Shown: positions 34,706 through 47,184 of the stretch, in pieces
Position numbering within the stretch: position 1 is the first letter of the stretch
Layout: each line of letters begins with the position of its first letter
From: Liolophura sinensis
Lineage: Eukaryota > Mollusca > Polyplacophora > Chitonida > Chitonidae
DNA: 64,000 nt
Direction of reading: 5' to 3'
Assembly (NCBI RefSeq): GCF_032854445.1
Contig: NC_088300.1
Location: 10,852,001-10,916,000 of the forward strand
The notes under the pieces: generated by a model
The model's database searches: none
What the model saw: the letters and a program-made list of their open reading frames with translations, nothing else
Told to the model about the DNA's origin: nothing
Position numbers and translations under genes: made by a program

Positions 34706-35159
34706 CCGGTATAGCATATTCAAGTCTCCCTCCCTTTCTCACTTTGCCGCATGTGTGTTTCTCATGGCTGTTTTAACAGCTACGATAAATCTTGTATACA
34801 CTGCCGTTGTTAGGATTACATATGTACATGCCAGGCTCTGACTAAACTGACATAATCAACATGGCGACCTATTGACGAAAACCAGGGCGACCTATTGACG
34901 AAAACCAGAGCTCAGTTTTGACAAAGCGGGTCCTTAACCCGCTAAACAGACAGAAACACGTAGGCAGACTGTAGAGGTGGTTGCTCTGTACTCCAGTCTG
35001 ATCAAGAATATGAACGCTGTGTTTTCCACACCTTGCAGATTACCTGCCGACTCTAGTCGATCCACACAGGATGGGACAAGAACAACCCCGATGCTGCAGA
35101 CATTAAATACTTTGCTTTTAAAAGCAACAAATACCCCTTTACTGTCTGCTCCTCTTTTA

Positions 35160-35345
35160 TGGTCCTGTTCCTCTTTGCTGGTCACTCCCTTATCAACGAG
35201 GTCGTGCGTTCGATCTCATCTCCCGCTGTATCGGCTGCGATCTGCCGCCAGGAGGTTTTTAATGGACCTATCAAAGTGCTGTGGACTTCTCATAAATTTG
35301 CCTGGTTTTCTCTCACTACAAAGAAACAGCTTTTACAGGAGTAAG
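35160..35345 (+). mobile_element. tRNA-derived SINE, old copy
   Basis: A B-box-like 'GAGGTCGTGCGTTCGATC' is followed by 'CGCCAGGAGGTTTTTAATGG' and 'TTTGCCTGGTTTTCTCTCAC'. This block order recalls molluscan tRNA SINEs, but the tail and target duplication are not visible. Confidence 0.4.
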
Positions 35346-35917
35346 TGTTCTTGAATACGATGTAAAACCCGAACAAATAAATAAGTTAATACAACTGGGT
35401 GAGCCTAAGGGCTAGGGACTTCTCGTGGTCGTTGGATAATTGTTTTCTTCTTTTTGAACATAATTTTTAACGTTTTATTCAAAAACCCATTGTCACTCGG
35501 AACTTCAACTGGGTGTGAAACACAAGCACTTCATTTTAATTATTGTTTGATGTCATACTCAAGAACTTTCCCCCATTACACCGGTGTTATATTTGGGGAG
35601 GGGGGGAGGATTTTTGAAAGTTGGACCTGGACCTTGTCCCACATAAAGATGATATACTAAGTTGTTAGCTGATCGAATATTTCACTTGATGTACGACGGC
35701 CCCAAGGTGTAGGGGAGCGAAAGTCGGAAATACCTGGCTATTATCAATCTCTGGGATCTGGTATAAAAAGCATCAGTTTTCCCGAAGAAGACGGTTAAAG
35801 ACAGTAAAGCTAAAACAATCAGTCAGACCTGAAACTATTAGATACAGGTATATGAGTCTCGCTATAGGCACAGAACTGAACATATGCTTTCTCATTCAAA
35901 ATTTAATCACATCGACT

Positions 35918-36185
35918 GGGGCCTCCGTGGCTCAGTCGGTTAGCGCGCTAGCGCAGCGTAATGACCCAGGAGCCTCTCACCAATGCGGTCGCTGTGAGTT
36001 CAAGTCCAGCTCATGCTGGCTTCCTCTCCGGCCGTAAGTGGGAAGGTCTTCCAGCAACCTGCGGATGGTCGTGGATTTCCGCCGGGCTCTGCCCGGTTTC
36101 CACCCACCATAATGCTGGCCGCCGTCGTATAAGTGAAATATTCTTGAGTACGGCGTAAAACACCAATCAAATAAATAAATAAATA
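35918..36185 (+). mobile_element. SINE, V-SINE/RUDI type, full length with target-site duplication
   Basis: The head is 'GGGGCCTCCGTGGCTCAGTC' with B-box-like 'GTGAGTTCAAGTCCAGCTC', the core 'CCGCCGTCGTATAAGTGAAA', and the tail (AAAT)n. It is flanked by the 13-bp direct repeat AATCACATCGACT at 35,905-35,917 and 36,186-36,198, the mark of LINE-driven insertion. This is the best preserved copy in the window. Confidence 0.95.
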
Positions 36186-36198
36186 AATCACATCGACT

Positions 36199-37300
36199 CA
36201 TGATTTTTCTCCAACACATTCTACGACACAGAAGAAAAGTGAAAGAGGACGTGAAACACATAGCCAACTTAATTCCACTAAAGTCTAGGATAAAAAAGTA
36301 AAAATAACCCATTCGATGATGAGAGGTCCCAAAGAAGGTATTCCCAGCAATACTCCATTCGCTCCAAATGCTTGGTATCGTGCAACAAGGCGTTCTCTAG
36401 AGGACGGCATCTGATTGGACAATCGATAATCAGCGCCCCCTAGGGAGTATCATGTCCTTCATACCCTCAACGATCAATGTCCGAGTCGGGGTTTGAGCGA
36501 TGCTATCGGGACGGACTTTAATTTAGCGAGATTTATATGCCCTGATTCCCAACCTAGGCTGTATGTACGTCGGCAACACCGAAAATAATCAGCTGTCAAA
36601 ACGGCTGATTCGTACTTTTGGAAAAATTCGGTCCTGTAGCAAACAGAACCAGCGTTATTTCGCAATGATGTTTTTCGACAATCTCTTCTGTAACGGCACT
36701 TGTCATAGATAGAGCGGATTTGCCGTGGTATATGTAAAACTAGGATCAGGTGCAGGATGAGGAAACCCACAAGCAGGTGGATCGGAAGCAATAGGCACAC
36801 ACGTTAATCAGTGAGCTGGGCTTAGCGCTCTGGTTGGCTCTATTATGGTGGGGGGGGGGGGGGGCGAGTTCTGGCATTTGTTGGTCTCTTGGTCACGTGA
36901 TTAGCACAGATATTGTGGAATTTATCGATTATTTCGGTAGATACTTTCAGACCATTTCGAAAACATGTAATATGTTTCGACCAACGATTTTTTTCGACCA
37001 AATGATAACAGTGGCAAATCGGAGAGCCTAAGCATGCAAGGCAGGCTTGAAGTCATGTCACAGTATGACGCGCTGATTTAGAAATAATGAAAATCTAAGA
37101 AATTCATTCGTTGTCCCATTCACGCATAGGGACTAATGTTAAATGTATAATGTACTAAATAACATCAGTCTCGTTTGTACATGTAAATTTCAATCAAATC
37201 TTTTAATAAAAGCCCAAACTTTATTTAGAAATTAGACAGAAGGAAAACAGGGATGTATGGGAGGCCGCTACCACCTTCCTGGCTATCACATAATCCATCA
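36199..37300. other. No gene recognised
   Basis: It contains a run of 15-20 G at about 36,848. No exon could be supported on either strand. Confidence 0.45.
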
Positions 37301-37309
37301 GCTATATAT

Positions 37310-37500
37310 AACTGATATTGCCAGGTTCGCCTGACGGTTTGGAATTCTGATGTGATGACGTTGATGTAACCATGGTATTGGAATTCTGATGGGATGACGT
37401 TGATGTAACCATTCTCTTAGAATTCTGATGTGATGACGTTGATGTAACCATGCTATTGGAATTCTGATGTGATGACGTTGATGTAACCATGCTATTCAGT
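37310..37500. repeat. 39-bp minisatellite, 4 copies, open on the minus strand
   Basis: The unit reads 'GGAATTCTGATGTGATGACG' and 'TTGATGTAACCATGCTATT'. On the minus strand it gives a 13-residue repeat, MVTSTSSHQNSNS, rich in Ser and Thr, ending at a stop after a short tail. No splice or start evidence shows that it is translated. Confidence 0.85.
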
Positions 37501-38580
37501 CGGCGGCCAGTCCGGTCTGCTGGAATGTCACTTTTTGATCACTTATCGACCAAATCACAACAGAAACTCCACTAGTTTGCACAGGACTTTCATTGCTGAC
37601 CTAAAATATCCTTGAATATATCAGTTTCGATTTAATGCAATGTGTTTTGTAGGTTTCAGTAGCATGAGGCTACAAGTAGGATATTTGTAATTAGTGTTAT
37701 CGTTCGAAAGGAGGCGTGTTATGAATGGTTATTTTGAAAGGGTCAGAGAGTAATATTTATTTGAAATTCAGGCAGATTTGGTTCTAGACGTTAAGTTCCA
37801 TCCCCACCCTGTTTGATTTCGCGAAGTTCCATCCTCACTGTGAATGATTTCGCAAAGTTACATCCTCACTTTACATGAGTTCGCAAGATTTACACCAGTG
37901 ACACAGTCTGTAAGCCTCGTCATTAAAATAACATCTCAATGTTTTCTCAGTCTCAGTTGAGCCTCTCTGTAGAATACGTGTTCCCTTTTGTTGGTCACAA
38001 TAAAACATGTGGGAAAAAAATATAAAAAAGGGTAAAAAAAAAACACTTGACACATGGTTAAGACTTTTTTTGCAATATGTATTTTACTGTAATTATAATT
38101 GTGTCTTGTCAGCGGTAGTTGCAAAGCCGACCTGTCTACGCCCAATAATGCAAGGGACAAGGTTTTCCAATTAATGCCTGTGACATGCAGTGACGGGATA
38201 AAAACAAAGGACTGGCTTAATTTCCCAGGAGATTCCTGAATATCAATGTTTACACTTTGTGGAATACGGCCAGCACAGCACACTGTGCTAAACTTAGCAT
38301 TGTGAGACATAATTGAAAACGGCCTCAATAATAAAAACTTTTGAAATATCGTTTTTAAAATAGCACACGACAGAATCCCGAGATGGTATAATATTCCCAG
38401 ACGTTCCTTCCTAGTTCTTTGATGTTATTATCCAGAGCGTGAAGGACAGGAAAAAAGAGAATCTCGAGATACAAGATCCCGAGAGCTGAGTTTCTTTTTC
38501 TGTCTAATAAAATCGTGGCAGGCTAGATTATGTAAAATTTAGGTCTTCATAGGCATGTTGCATATCAAGAGGAGTTTTGT
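37501..38580. other. No gene recognised
   Basis: AT-rich sequence. A weak three-fold repeat occurs at 37,800-37,890 ('TTTCGC.AAGTT.CATCCTCACT'). Confidence 0.45.
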
Positions 38581-38581
38581 T

Positions 38582-38726
38582 GTTGCAACCCCTACTGAAA
38601 TAAATTACCCCTTTTGAAACAATTACTTCAGTAGGTGTTGCAGTTGTAACCCCTAATGAAATAATATGTCATTAGGGGTTGCAGTTGCAATCCCTATTAA
38701 AATATTTTTTCAATAGGGGTTGCAAC
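38582..38726. repeat. Cluster of three related hairpins
   Basis: Three successive inverted repeats (38,582-38,641; 38,645-38,683; 38,684-38,726) have arms built on 'TGCAACCCCTA'. The loops are about 27, 9 and 11 bases. The base after CCCCTA differs between hairpins (C, A, T), and the opposite arm carries its partner each time, so pairing is kept. Confidence 0.75.
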
Positions 38727-40070
38727 GTCATTTTGAAATATTTCACACCTTTGTAATATTATATTTTCAAAGGCATTATCTCTTTAATTTATAGAATATC
38801 ACGTGTTCAAAATATCAAAAGCTGTTTTATTTTCTACTAATATTTTTAACTGTTGACGATTTATCCACGACGTGTTATGGGGGGATTAAATATTACTGAA
38901 AATCCTGTTTTATGGTGGTTCACATTTATTTTGCCTGAAAAATAGAACCTGCATGGATTATAAAAGGAAACAGCTATTTTTCCCATAATTTTGCGCACAT
39001 CAAAACCTAGCAATACTACAATTTTACACATTACTAACTAATAGAATAGAACATCTGCGCCTAACAGTGACATCTGCGCCTAACAGTGACCTCTGGTCGT
39101 AACAGTTACACCTACCACTGACATTCACCTCTTTTCCTGACAGTGACCTTTTTTCTTACAGTGACCTCTGTCCCTGACAGTCACCATTTGCCCCTGACAG
39201 TGAAATTTGCATCATACGTCTGTCCTTTAGTACAGTTTTCATCCATTGCATGGGTGTGATGGTGTGAAGACGCTGCAGTTATTTACTAAGGCGTTTCTAC
39301 AGCTACATGTACAAATTATGAAAATGGCTGGCATAACGAGTGTACAGATCATAGCAGTTGCCTGGCGTCCGGTATCTTTGACACAGCTGTGAACGGAGAC
39401 GGTACCAGACCTGCTTTATGACGTCTCTAGATATGGCCCCTGCTGAGACATATCTACCACACTGTCTTGTAACTCGGCTCTGATTCATCTAATGACGCAC
39501 AGCGCCATCTGAGAACTATCTTAGACCTATCACGTTCTTCGCGAGAGATAGGGCGATCATAAAACGATCTAATCTGTTTGGTCGTTAATCTTGACCCGGG
39601 CCAAAATCAGTTTGACTGACTTCATACTTTTCTCAATCGGTTTTTTATCAGTTGACCTCACCGAAAACTATTTAATGGTATATCGTTGTATTCGAAGAGC
39701 AGTGTTTGACAGGTAATCTTCATGATCTCGATACAGTCTGATAGCCACCATTCTGGGCATCTCTCCCATTGGACTAGACTTTGAATTAATTTGGGCAAAA
39801 ATCGCAGTGAAGACCTATTAATTACATCTCGATATCCCAAGCAGACGTGAAACATGTCGGCGGGGAAGTGCTTGCCAACAGCTAGTCTAGCATGCAGCTG
39901 TACAGTTCCAAAAGGAAAGGCCATTCATATACCGCCAGCGTTCGCTATCTCCAACTGTGTGATTCACAGAGTACAGGCGGCAGAACTGTCAGGGAGCTAG
40001 TTTATATCTGAACAGGTAAGGAGAATAAATACTATCTAGCCCATCCAAAGGCTCGTTCCTATCCTCACCC
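38727..40070. other. No supported gene; short diverged repeat at 39,055-39,200
   Basis: At 39,055-39,200 a diverged unit of about 20 bp repeats ('CTAACAGTGACATCTGCGC'). An 88-codon minus ORF at 39,658-39,924 opens with a Met but has no recognised motif. Confidence 0.4.
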
Positions 40071-40074
40071 AGCG

Positions 40075-41255
40075 AAACCTCATCTGTATACTCACCCAGA
40101 CAAACCCCCATCCATATCCTGACCCAGCCAAACCCCATCCACATTATCATTCTTACAAACCCTCATCCATATCCTCATTCATACAAACACCCATCCATAT
40201 CTTCACCTAGACAAACACCCATCCATATCCTAACTCAGCCAAACACTCATCCATATTCTCACCCAGACAAACATCCATTCATATCCTCAACCATACAAGC
40301 ACCCATCCATATCTTCACCTAGACAAACACCCATTCATATCCTCACTCAACCAAACACCCATCCATATCCTCAACCAGACAAACACCCATCCATATCTTC
40401 ACCTAGACAAACACCCATCCATATCCTCACACAAACACCCATCCATATTCTCACCCACACAAACACCCATTCATATCCTTACGCAGACAAACACCCATCC
40501 ATGTCCTCACCCAAACAAACATCCATCCATATCTTCTGTCAGACAAACATCCATCTGTATCTTCATTCAGACAAACCCCCATCCACATCCTCACTCACAA
40601 ACACCCATCCGTATCTTCACCCAGATAAACCCCATCCATATTCTCACTCAGACAAACCCCCATCCATATCCTTCCGCAGACAAACCCCCATCCATATCCC
40701 CATCCAGTCAAACCCTCATCCATATCTTCACCCAGACAAAAATCAATCCATATTCTCACACAGACACCCATCCATATCTTCACCTAGACAAACACCCATC
40801 CATATCCTCACTCAGACAAACACCCATCCATATCTTCACCCAGACAAACACCATCCATATCCTCACACAGACAAACAGCCATCCATATCTTCACCCACAC
40901 AAACACCCATCCATATCCCCATCCAGTCAAACCCTCATCCATATTATCACCCAGACAAAAATCAATCCATATTCTCACACAGACAAACACCCATCCATAT
41001 CTTCACCTAGACAAGCACCCATCCATATCCTCACTCAGCCAAACACCCATTCGTACTCTCACCCAGACAAACACCCATCCATATTCTCACCCAGACAAAC
41101 ACCCATCCATATTCTCACCCAAACAAACACCCATCCATATCTTCACCTAGACAAGCACCCATCCATATCTTCACCTAGACAAACACCCATTCACATTCTC
41201 ACCCAGACAAACACTCATCCATATTCTCACCCAGACAAACACCCATCCATATTTA
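40075..41255. repeat. 28-bp minisatellite, about 40 copies, nearly free of G on the plus strand
   Basis: The unit is 'ACACCCATCCATATCTTCAC' plus 'CCAGACAA'. A larger block appears twice near 40,680-40,780 and 40,905-41,010 ('CCCCATCCAGTCAAACCCTC'), so segments were duplicated as well as single units. Confidence 0.95.
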
Positions 41256-41714
41256 TATACCTTCATACACAAGTTTAGATAAAAAAAATTAAACGAATAC
41301 TAGGGATTAGGAAAAATGTTTTCCTGGGTGAAAACTTTCTCTTCTCGTACAAAGCTAAGGTAAACCAGTCCAAGACGAATTGATTTTGGCCTGGCGTGCA
41401 GCCAGATACTGCTGTTCAGGTTGTACAAACAATGATTAACATAAATCCTTATGATTCGCCTCAGCTTTGTCCTGGCTTGTGAGATTTAGCACTGGCCAGC
41501 CTATCTTACGGCATATAAACTTGGCCAGATGACCTTATGGTTCATAACTGTGACCCGCTAACAGACATTTGTACACCAGCCGTCAACCAATAAGGACGTT
41601 ACCGGTCAATAATGGCTATGCCATCTCCTACAACGACCTTTAACACAAATTACCGAAGAACTAAGAAAGTATATAAAGTACGAAAATAGCACGCAATCCT
41701 ACAAAGAGAAGCGG

Positions 41715-41983
41715 GGGCCTCCGTGGCTTAGTTGGTTAGCGCGCCAGCTCAGCGTAATGACCCAGGCGCCCCTCACCAGTGTGGTCGATGTGAGTTCAAA
41801 TCCAGTTCATGCTGGTTTCTTCTCCAGCAGTAAGTAGGAAAGTCTGCCGCAGCCGCTTTCTCCCACAGGGTTTCCCACTGGCTCTGCCGGTTTCCTCCCA
41901 CTAAAATGCTGGCCGCCGTCGTACAAGTAAAATATTCTTGAGTACAGCGTATAACACCAATCAAATAAATACATAAATACAAT
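41715..41983 (+). mobile_element. SINE, V-SINE/RUDI type, full length with target-site duplication
   Basis: The head is 'GGGCCTCCGTGGCTTAGTTG', the core 'AAATGCTGGCCGCCGTCGTA', and the tail 'AACACCAATCAAATAAATAC'. The direct repeat AAGAGAAGCGG lies at 41,704-41,714 and 41,984-41,994. It is more diverged than the copy at 35.9 kb. Confidence 0.95.
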
Positions 41984-41994
41984 AAGAGAAGCGG

Positions 41995-43690
41995 TCAGCA
42001 TTTTACAATGATGTAGGAAAGACAGTATGTTCTAGGTGGCTGAGTGAAATCAGTATTCAAATCGTATACCATGCTAGAATATCGGCTGTCGATAACAAAA
42101 TATGTATCTCAGTTGCGCTTTGATTGCAACTGTTCATATAACCAAAGTGGCAATCTAATGCAACACGATGAATATATCGCCCCTAGCTCCGAGTTAAGCG
42201 GAATTAGACAGAATCATGAAGCAGAGCGCCAGAGATTCTGAACACTCTGTCCATATTTACAGAGAACTGACACGCTTATGGCACATAACCGAGGCCAGCT
42301 GATTTTATGGCCCACAACCGTAACCCGCTGACCATATGGTCCATAACTGTGCCCATAACCTTTACTCGTAATATCAAACGCTTTGTACATTGGTATGTCG
42401 TACGTTTATATTATTACAATGGGAATGGGGTTTTAAACTCCATAAACCTGGCTTTAACACCAAGAACTCATTGCCTCGGTGACGTCATAATTATTCAAAA
42501 ATAAGGGGCATGATGGACATTGCGTGTGCAAAGTAATTTGTTTTACAATAGCTGCACCAATATGCGACTAGAACTCCACTCAGTTTCAGAGCGTACACAT
42601 TTGTCTCAGCGAATAGATTACATTGTTTTTCTATAACAAAATTTCCTAACATCCAGCTCATAACAATCATGTTGCCTTGAGATCATGTACTACAAGGATG
42701 AAATAAAATTCATTTATGAAGGTCACATTAGACTAAAACGTGCAAACACTGTCAAATATAGCATAAATATAGAAGTTGAAATAAATAATTTGCTATCACA
42801 CAGTGGGCTCGGGCCACATGTACAGCCTGGTGAATCCCACGATTTGAGAATTTTCAAAGATTTGAAAGTCGCTGACACCCGACACATGCAAGTATTCCTG
42901 ATGTAAATTTGTATTAAACTCAAAAGTACAGTACACAATCGACAAGTGGTTATGCTTACAAAAAAACTGTACTGCTTGAAAATCTACTTGGATCTGCATA
43001 TAGAATTAATCGTTACTGACGTTCAGCAGAAACTTCTGTCTCTGGGGATTGTGACAAATGTGTGCTCCCTATATGGCCCTATGTCTTTCTATCACTACTT
43101 GTTCTTATTTCTTATCTTTGGACAGCCTTATCCATCGTAATCACCATCCGAACAGTGAATTTAAGGATGCAAAAAGATTACCCTTTCCGAACACTGAACC
43201 TGTATATAATCACTAGGCGATCGGAACGACGTAGGTTCATTTATTAAAAACTGACATGTAATCCAAATCAGGAAGTTTTTATTCAAAGGTGTTACTGACA
43301 CGCCGCTGGGACGAGCACGGCTTGCATTCTAGTGACATGTAGAGTATAGAAAATACCGTGGCTTGGCCGTAGCCTGGCTGTCTTATGGCCATGTTCTGGC
43401 CGTGTCCTCGCCAGGACTATTCTCTGCATTAGCCATCGTGATGTTAGCTGTCTGTAAAGTGATCATTGTAAGTCGCCTGGTCAAATCAAGCTTAATGACA
43501 CCGATTTCCATGAGCCTGGGCTTTGACACTCCTCCCGAGCCAAAGATTTCGCAGTTCAACGCCTGCCAATTATCCAGACCACTAAGAAAAGGATAGAATA
43601 GCGCTTAACCTAATGTAGTATATAAGCAGTCAAGGATTCGCCAATCCCCTGCTGTGTTTTCAGGATCAGTCCTGTTTGGTAAACATCTCC
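41995..43690. other. No supported gene; second copy of an old dispersed repeat at 42,515-42,700
   Basis: Positions 42,515-42,700 resemble 5,345-5,520. Other ORFs here are short and without motif. Confidence 0.5.
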
Positions 43691-43704
43691 TTGTGGAAAG
43701 TAGT

Positions 43705-43895
43705 AGTATTTGAAGTGTTAGGAGGTAGTAATGTTACCAGTATTAGAATATAGCAGTATTAGAAGGTAGCAAAGTTACATGTGTTAGAAGGTAGGAATGT
43801 TAGACGCGTTAGAACTTAGCAATGTCAAACTGTTAGAGCAGTGTTAGGAGTGTTAGAAGGTAGCAATGTTAGAAATGTTAGAATGTAGAAATAAC
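43705..43895. repeat. Diverged minisatellite of about 22 bp
   Basis: The unit is like 'GTGTTAGAAGGTAGCAATGT', repeated about 8 times with indels. Confidence 0.65.
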
Positions 43896-45835
43896 AGACA
43901 CACTGAATGAATAACTATCTTGTTGGCGCGCACTACAAATATTAAATAGCACAAAATGATGACGTGTGTCCAGGTTACACATGATGCGTGACAGGCGATT
44001 CAAACAGCGGATCAAAAGCATTTTCTTAGTTTTAAAAGGCTATGAAATACTAACGTTAAATGTGCAGTTAGAAATTGGTCGAGAATGTCGAGAGGTTGAT
44101 GAACTTGCTAAAGGGTAACGTTTGCTGAACCTGACAGATGAGCTAACGGCAGACGGCAGACAGGACGCTGGCCCAGGAGAACGCAACGGCGGTTGTCCGA
44201 GTGAATAGATCAGTCTGTCGAAAGAACGAATGGACAATGGCTTAGAAATATGGAGAATGGATTCTCGACATCTGGCATAATCTGCGGTCATTCTTGTGAA
44301 CAGATGAGCGGTCGTCCAGCAGAAAGAGAGGGGATCGGCGCTCGCTCAGCGATCACCAGAGAGAATGCCTGTATGGTAAAACAGACAAAGGTGGAAGGTG
44401 CATACGTCCCTACTCGCTTTGTTTAGAATACTATCTCCTCTGACCTAATTCTTAATATTACAGTCACAATTGTGTAAAACAATGGTATTTAGGGTGATTG
44501 GTAATGTATTGGTTTAGCTCAAGCTATTCCGTTCAATACCGAAGAGGCATCATGTGGACCCAACGTGATGGACATCCCTGGTGTTAAAAATCTCACGGGA
44601 AAGTCTTTAAAGAGGAATTATGTAAAGTTAGCTGGGACGCCTTTCCTCGTATCTCTCATTTCTTCCCATAACTAATTGCAGAATACATGCATTCATAATA
44701 AATACCTCGAGACACACTTAACCTGGACAGACTCTACCGTCTTTGACAAGAGAAGATTCCGAATAACGGAAGAGGATCCTACTCTGCTGCCATGATGATA
44801 AAGAGGCGGACAAATCCGTCATCACATTTTTACAAGAAGATTACTGTTTAATCAGGCGGTATTTTGAGTGAGGCTTGCGGGTTCTGCTAATTAAACCTGT
44901 GTTGGATGCTGGGTGTAAGACCAGGGCATTCAGGAAATAGACCAAGCCAAAGATAACAAGATATCATATTCTAATATCTATCGCTGCTGACAAGAGTAAA
45001 AATCGACGGATGATTTTAAATAATGGGATATAGTATGTAAGAACAGTACACAATGTAAAATGTGAGCATACGTCTAATAACATAGGGACACGAGTCACCC
45101 ATAAAGATGCCGGAATGTGTCTCAGAACAACGGAACTACAGATGTTGTAGTATAAAGGTGGGAAACTTTAAGCGGATTACAAGACAGGCCTACCTTGTTA
45201 TTAAATTAATTAATTAATAACGAGCATTAAATCAAGATAGAAATTAAAATCGTTGATCAGGCGATGTGTGCATAGCTAGAAGCGATTTGCACCTGTAACC
45301 AGTTTATGCAACATCGGATGCTCTTCATTTAAAAAAGCTCCGAAAAGCATATTATAAGCCTTCATATTTTTTGACATATTTCTTAGAGAGAAGGTATTTC
45401 TCAGACATGTAGAGGAAAGGGGCTAAGTACCCAGAGATAAACACGGGGAAACTAATAAAAGAAAAACCTCAGATTGATAAAGTTTTCCACTTCTTGGCTG
45501 TATACTTGCTGACTGCCAAGTCAAATCTACCTTGTTTCAGTGGAGAATTACCATATGGTCTTTGCCACAGAGCAGCATGCCCTGTTGTGCTGAACGCAAA
45601 GTCGCCCCACCCACACAGCTGGCGAAGAAAGTGAAATATAAAAGAAAATGAAGGTGTCTCAGCAGATGGCAGCTTCGCAACTCGGGATGAATAGGGAAAA
45701 AACGTTGATATATGGTCTTCAGCAGGAAAGATTGAATGATAAACAGAATAAACGGGAGCCAAACGCAGTTTTCGCCTGTACAATAAATTTCTAGTGCTGT
45801 AAATCAAAGATGTTCATCAATGTTGATCAAAAATC
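43896..45835. other. No supported gene
   Basis: A 112-codon minus ORF at 45,469-45,807, containing 'GHAALWQRPYGNSPLKQG', reads like protein but cannot be identified or joined to the exon at 45.9-46.25 kb. Confidence 0.35.
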
Positions 45836-45839
45836 TGCT

Positions 45840-46250
45840 TTATGTGTTATGTGTTCTGAGTTACATGACAAGTAGGGACTGTGGCACCAAAGTCAGTGTC
45901 CAAACCACATCATGGCGAGCCCTGATTTATACATGTGTAACCAGTAGGGTCTTTGGAACCAAAGTCAGTGTCCAAACCACATCGTGACGAGCCCTGATTT
46001 ATACATGTGTAACTAGTAGCGTCTGTGGCACCAAAGTCAGTGTCCAAAACACGGTTGTCACTGTGTCGGTTACATTCTTCGCGCAAGAAAGCTTCCACTT
46101 GGACCGGATCATGGATAGGTGGATCCCTTGCTCGCACACAACGACCATGTGGCCCATTTGGAAGCTGCATTGCAGAAATGGCAGCGATTTCCCCTTCAGA
46201 GTACCAGACAAACCCGACAAACGGCGGATACACTCGATATTGACGTAAAA
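45840..46250 (-). pseudogene. Cys-containing extracellular exon with 72-bp coding repeats, interrupted by a stop
   Basis: Minus-strand reading gives 'YRVYPPFVGFVWYSEGEIAA', then 'MQLPNGPHGRCVRARDPP', then a 24-residue repeat: 'LDTDFGATDATSYTCINQGS' followed by 'SRCG'. The DTD-x-GATD-...-C-...-CG pattern recalls a motif I associate with secreted invertebrate proteins. Unit starts lie at 46,044, 45,972 and 45,900, exactly 72 bp apart. Unit 2 has TGA (45,910-45,912) where unit 1 has CGA, a typical CpG change; the frame reopens after it. It may be a decayed gene piece. It may instead be a terminal exon whose stop is genuine and whose third unit is relic. Upstream, 'ggtatctcttaaag' could be an acceptor. 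The function of the whole protein is unknown. Confidence 0.4.
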
Positions 46251-46554
46251 CTCTTTAAGAGATACCAAATGACGTTTTACATGAATAATTCCAACAACGG
46301 TTTCAACACTGCTCACTTCAGAACCATACTTATAAAGTCATTGTTTCACATTAAAAACAGTAAAAACACGGGGGTGCTTAATTAAGTTCTTTGTGGATAT
46401 ATATTATGTTTGCAGTCAGTGAGTTTTCTAGAGGACTTCGTCTATGCTTATTTACAGAGATTTCATGTAGTAAGATTTTGGGCAAAAGGAATATGTATGC
46501 TTATGTAATAAGTACGTAATATGTATGCTTGGGATTTTACGTTGTGCTGAACAA

Positions 46555-46852
46555 TTTTTTTCCATATGACGACGAGTAGTGATTAGGTGTGTGTACGTAC
46601 ATATACTGTGTCCTCTTGTAACAGGGCGAATTCAAGCCGCCAGCTAAAGTGCTTGCCGAAGACACCAGACATGACACCCCGCCGAGTCACCTGGCCAACC
46701 AATCGTCTCCATACTTTAACCTTTCATTGAGGAACACCAAGCGAGACAACAACAAATACCACTTTCAAAGTCTTTCGTATGCCCTGACACAGGTTTGATC
46801 TCTTGTCTCCCGATTTAGAGACGGGTGTTCTAACCATTCTGTTGTTCAGAGC
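46555..46852 (-). mobile_element. Second SINE family, copy 2
   Basis: It shares 'CATATGACGACGAGTAGTGA', 'CACCAGACATGACACCCCGC' and 'CACCAAGCGAGACAAC' with the element at 7,500-7,797, plus a block ending 'GGTGTTCTAACCATT'. The tRNA-like end is worn. Confidence 0.7.
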
Positions 46853-47184
46853 GATATGAAGACTGTATATGTATTTAAACTAGCCTTAACCCTAACTTGT
46901 CTGGGTTCTTACAGAACGTGTGTAAATGTACCCCGAAAACTGTGTTTGTATAAGTGTGTGCTAGTAGAAAGCCAGATGGGGGCACGCAAAACATCTGCCA
47001 GCTTGTTTTCTGTACCGAAATTCAGCAGATAAATTACCAATAGCACTTTGTACTTGTTTGTTTTTGTTCTATCAGCCGCTTTACTCGGGCAGACCCTTTT
47101 TTCCTACCTCAGCAGCCGATTAAGTATCCCGCCTCACGCTAAAACCTTTCCGTAGCAATAATCTTTCCGTACGTGTCAGCAAGT

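Noticed and set aside
40501-41010. 169-codon plus ORF rich in Pro, Ser and His
   Set aside because: It is a translation of the 28-bp array.
43363-43596. 77-codon plus ORF with a hydrophobic run
   Set aside because: A hydrophobic run alone is weak evidence. No splice or homology support was seen.
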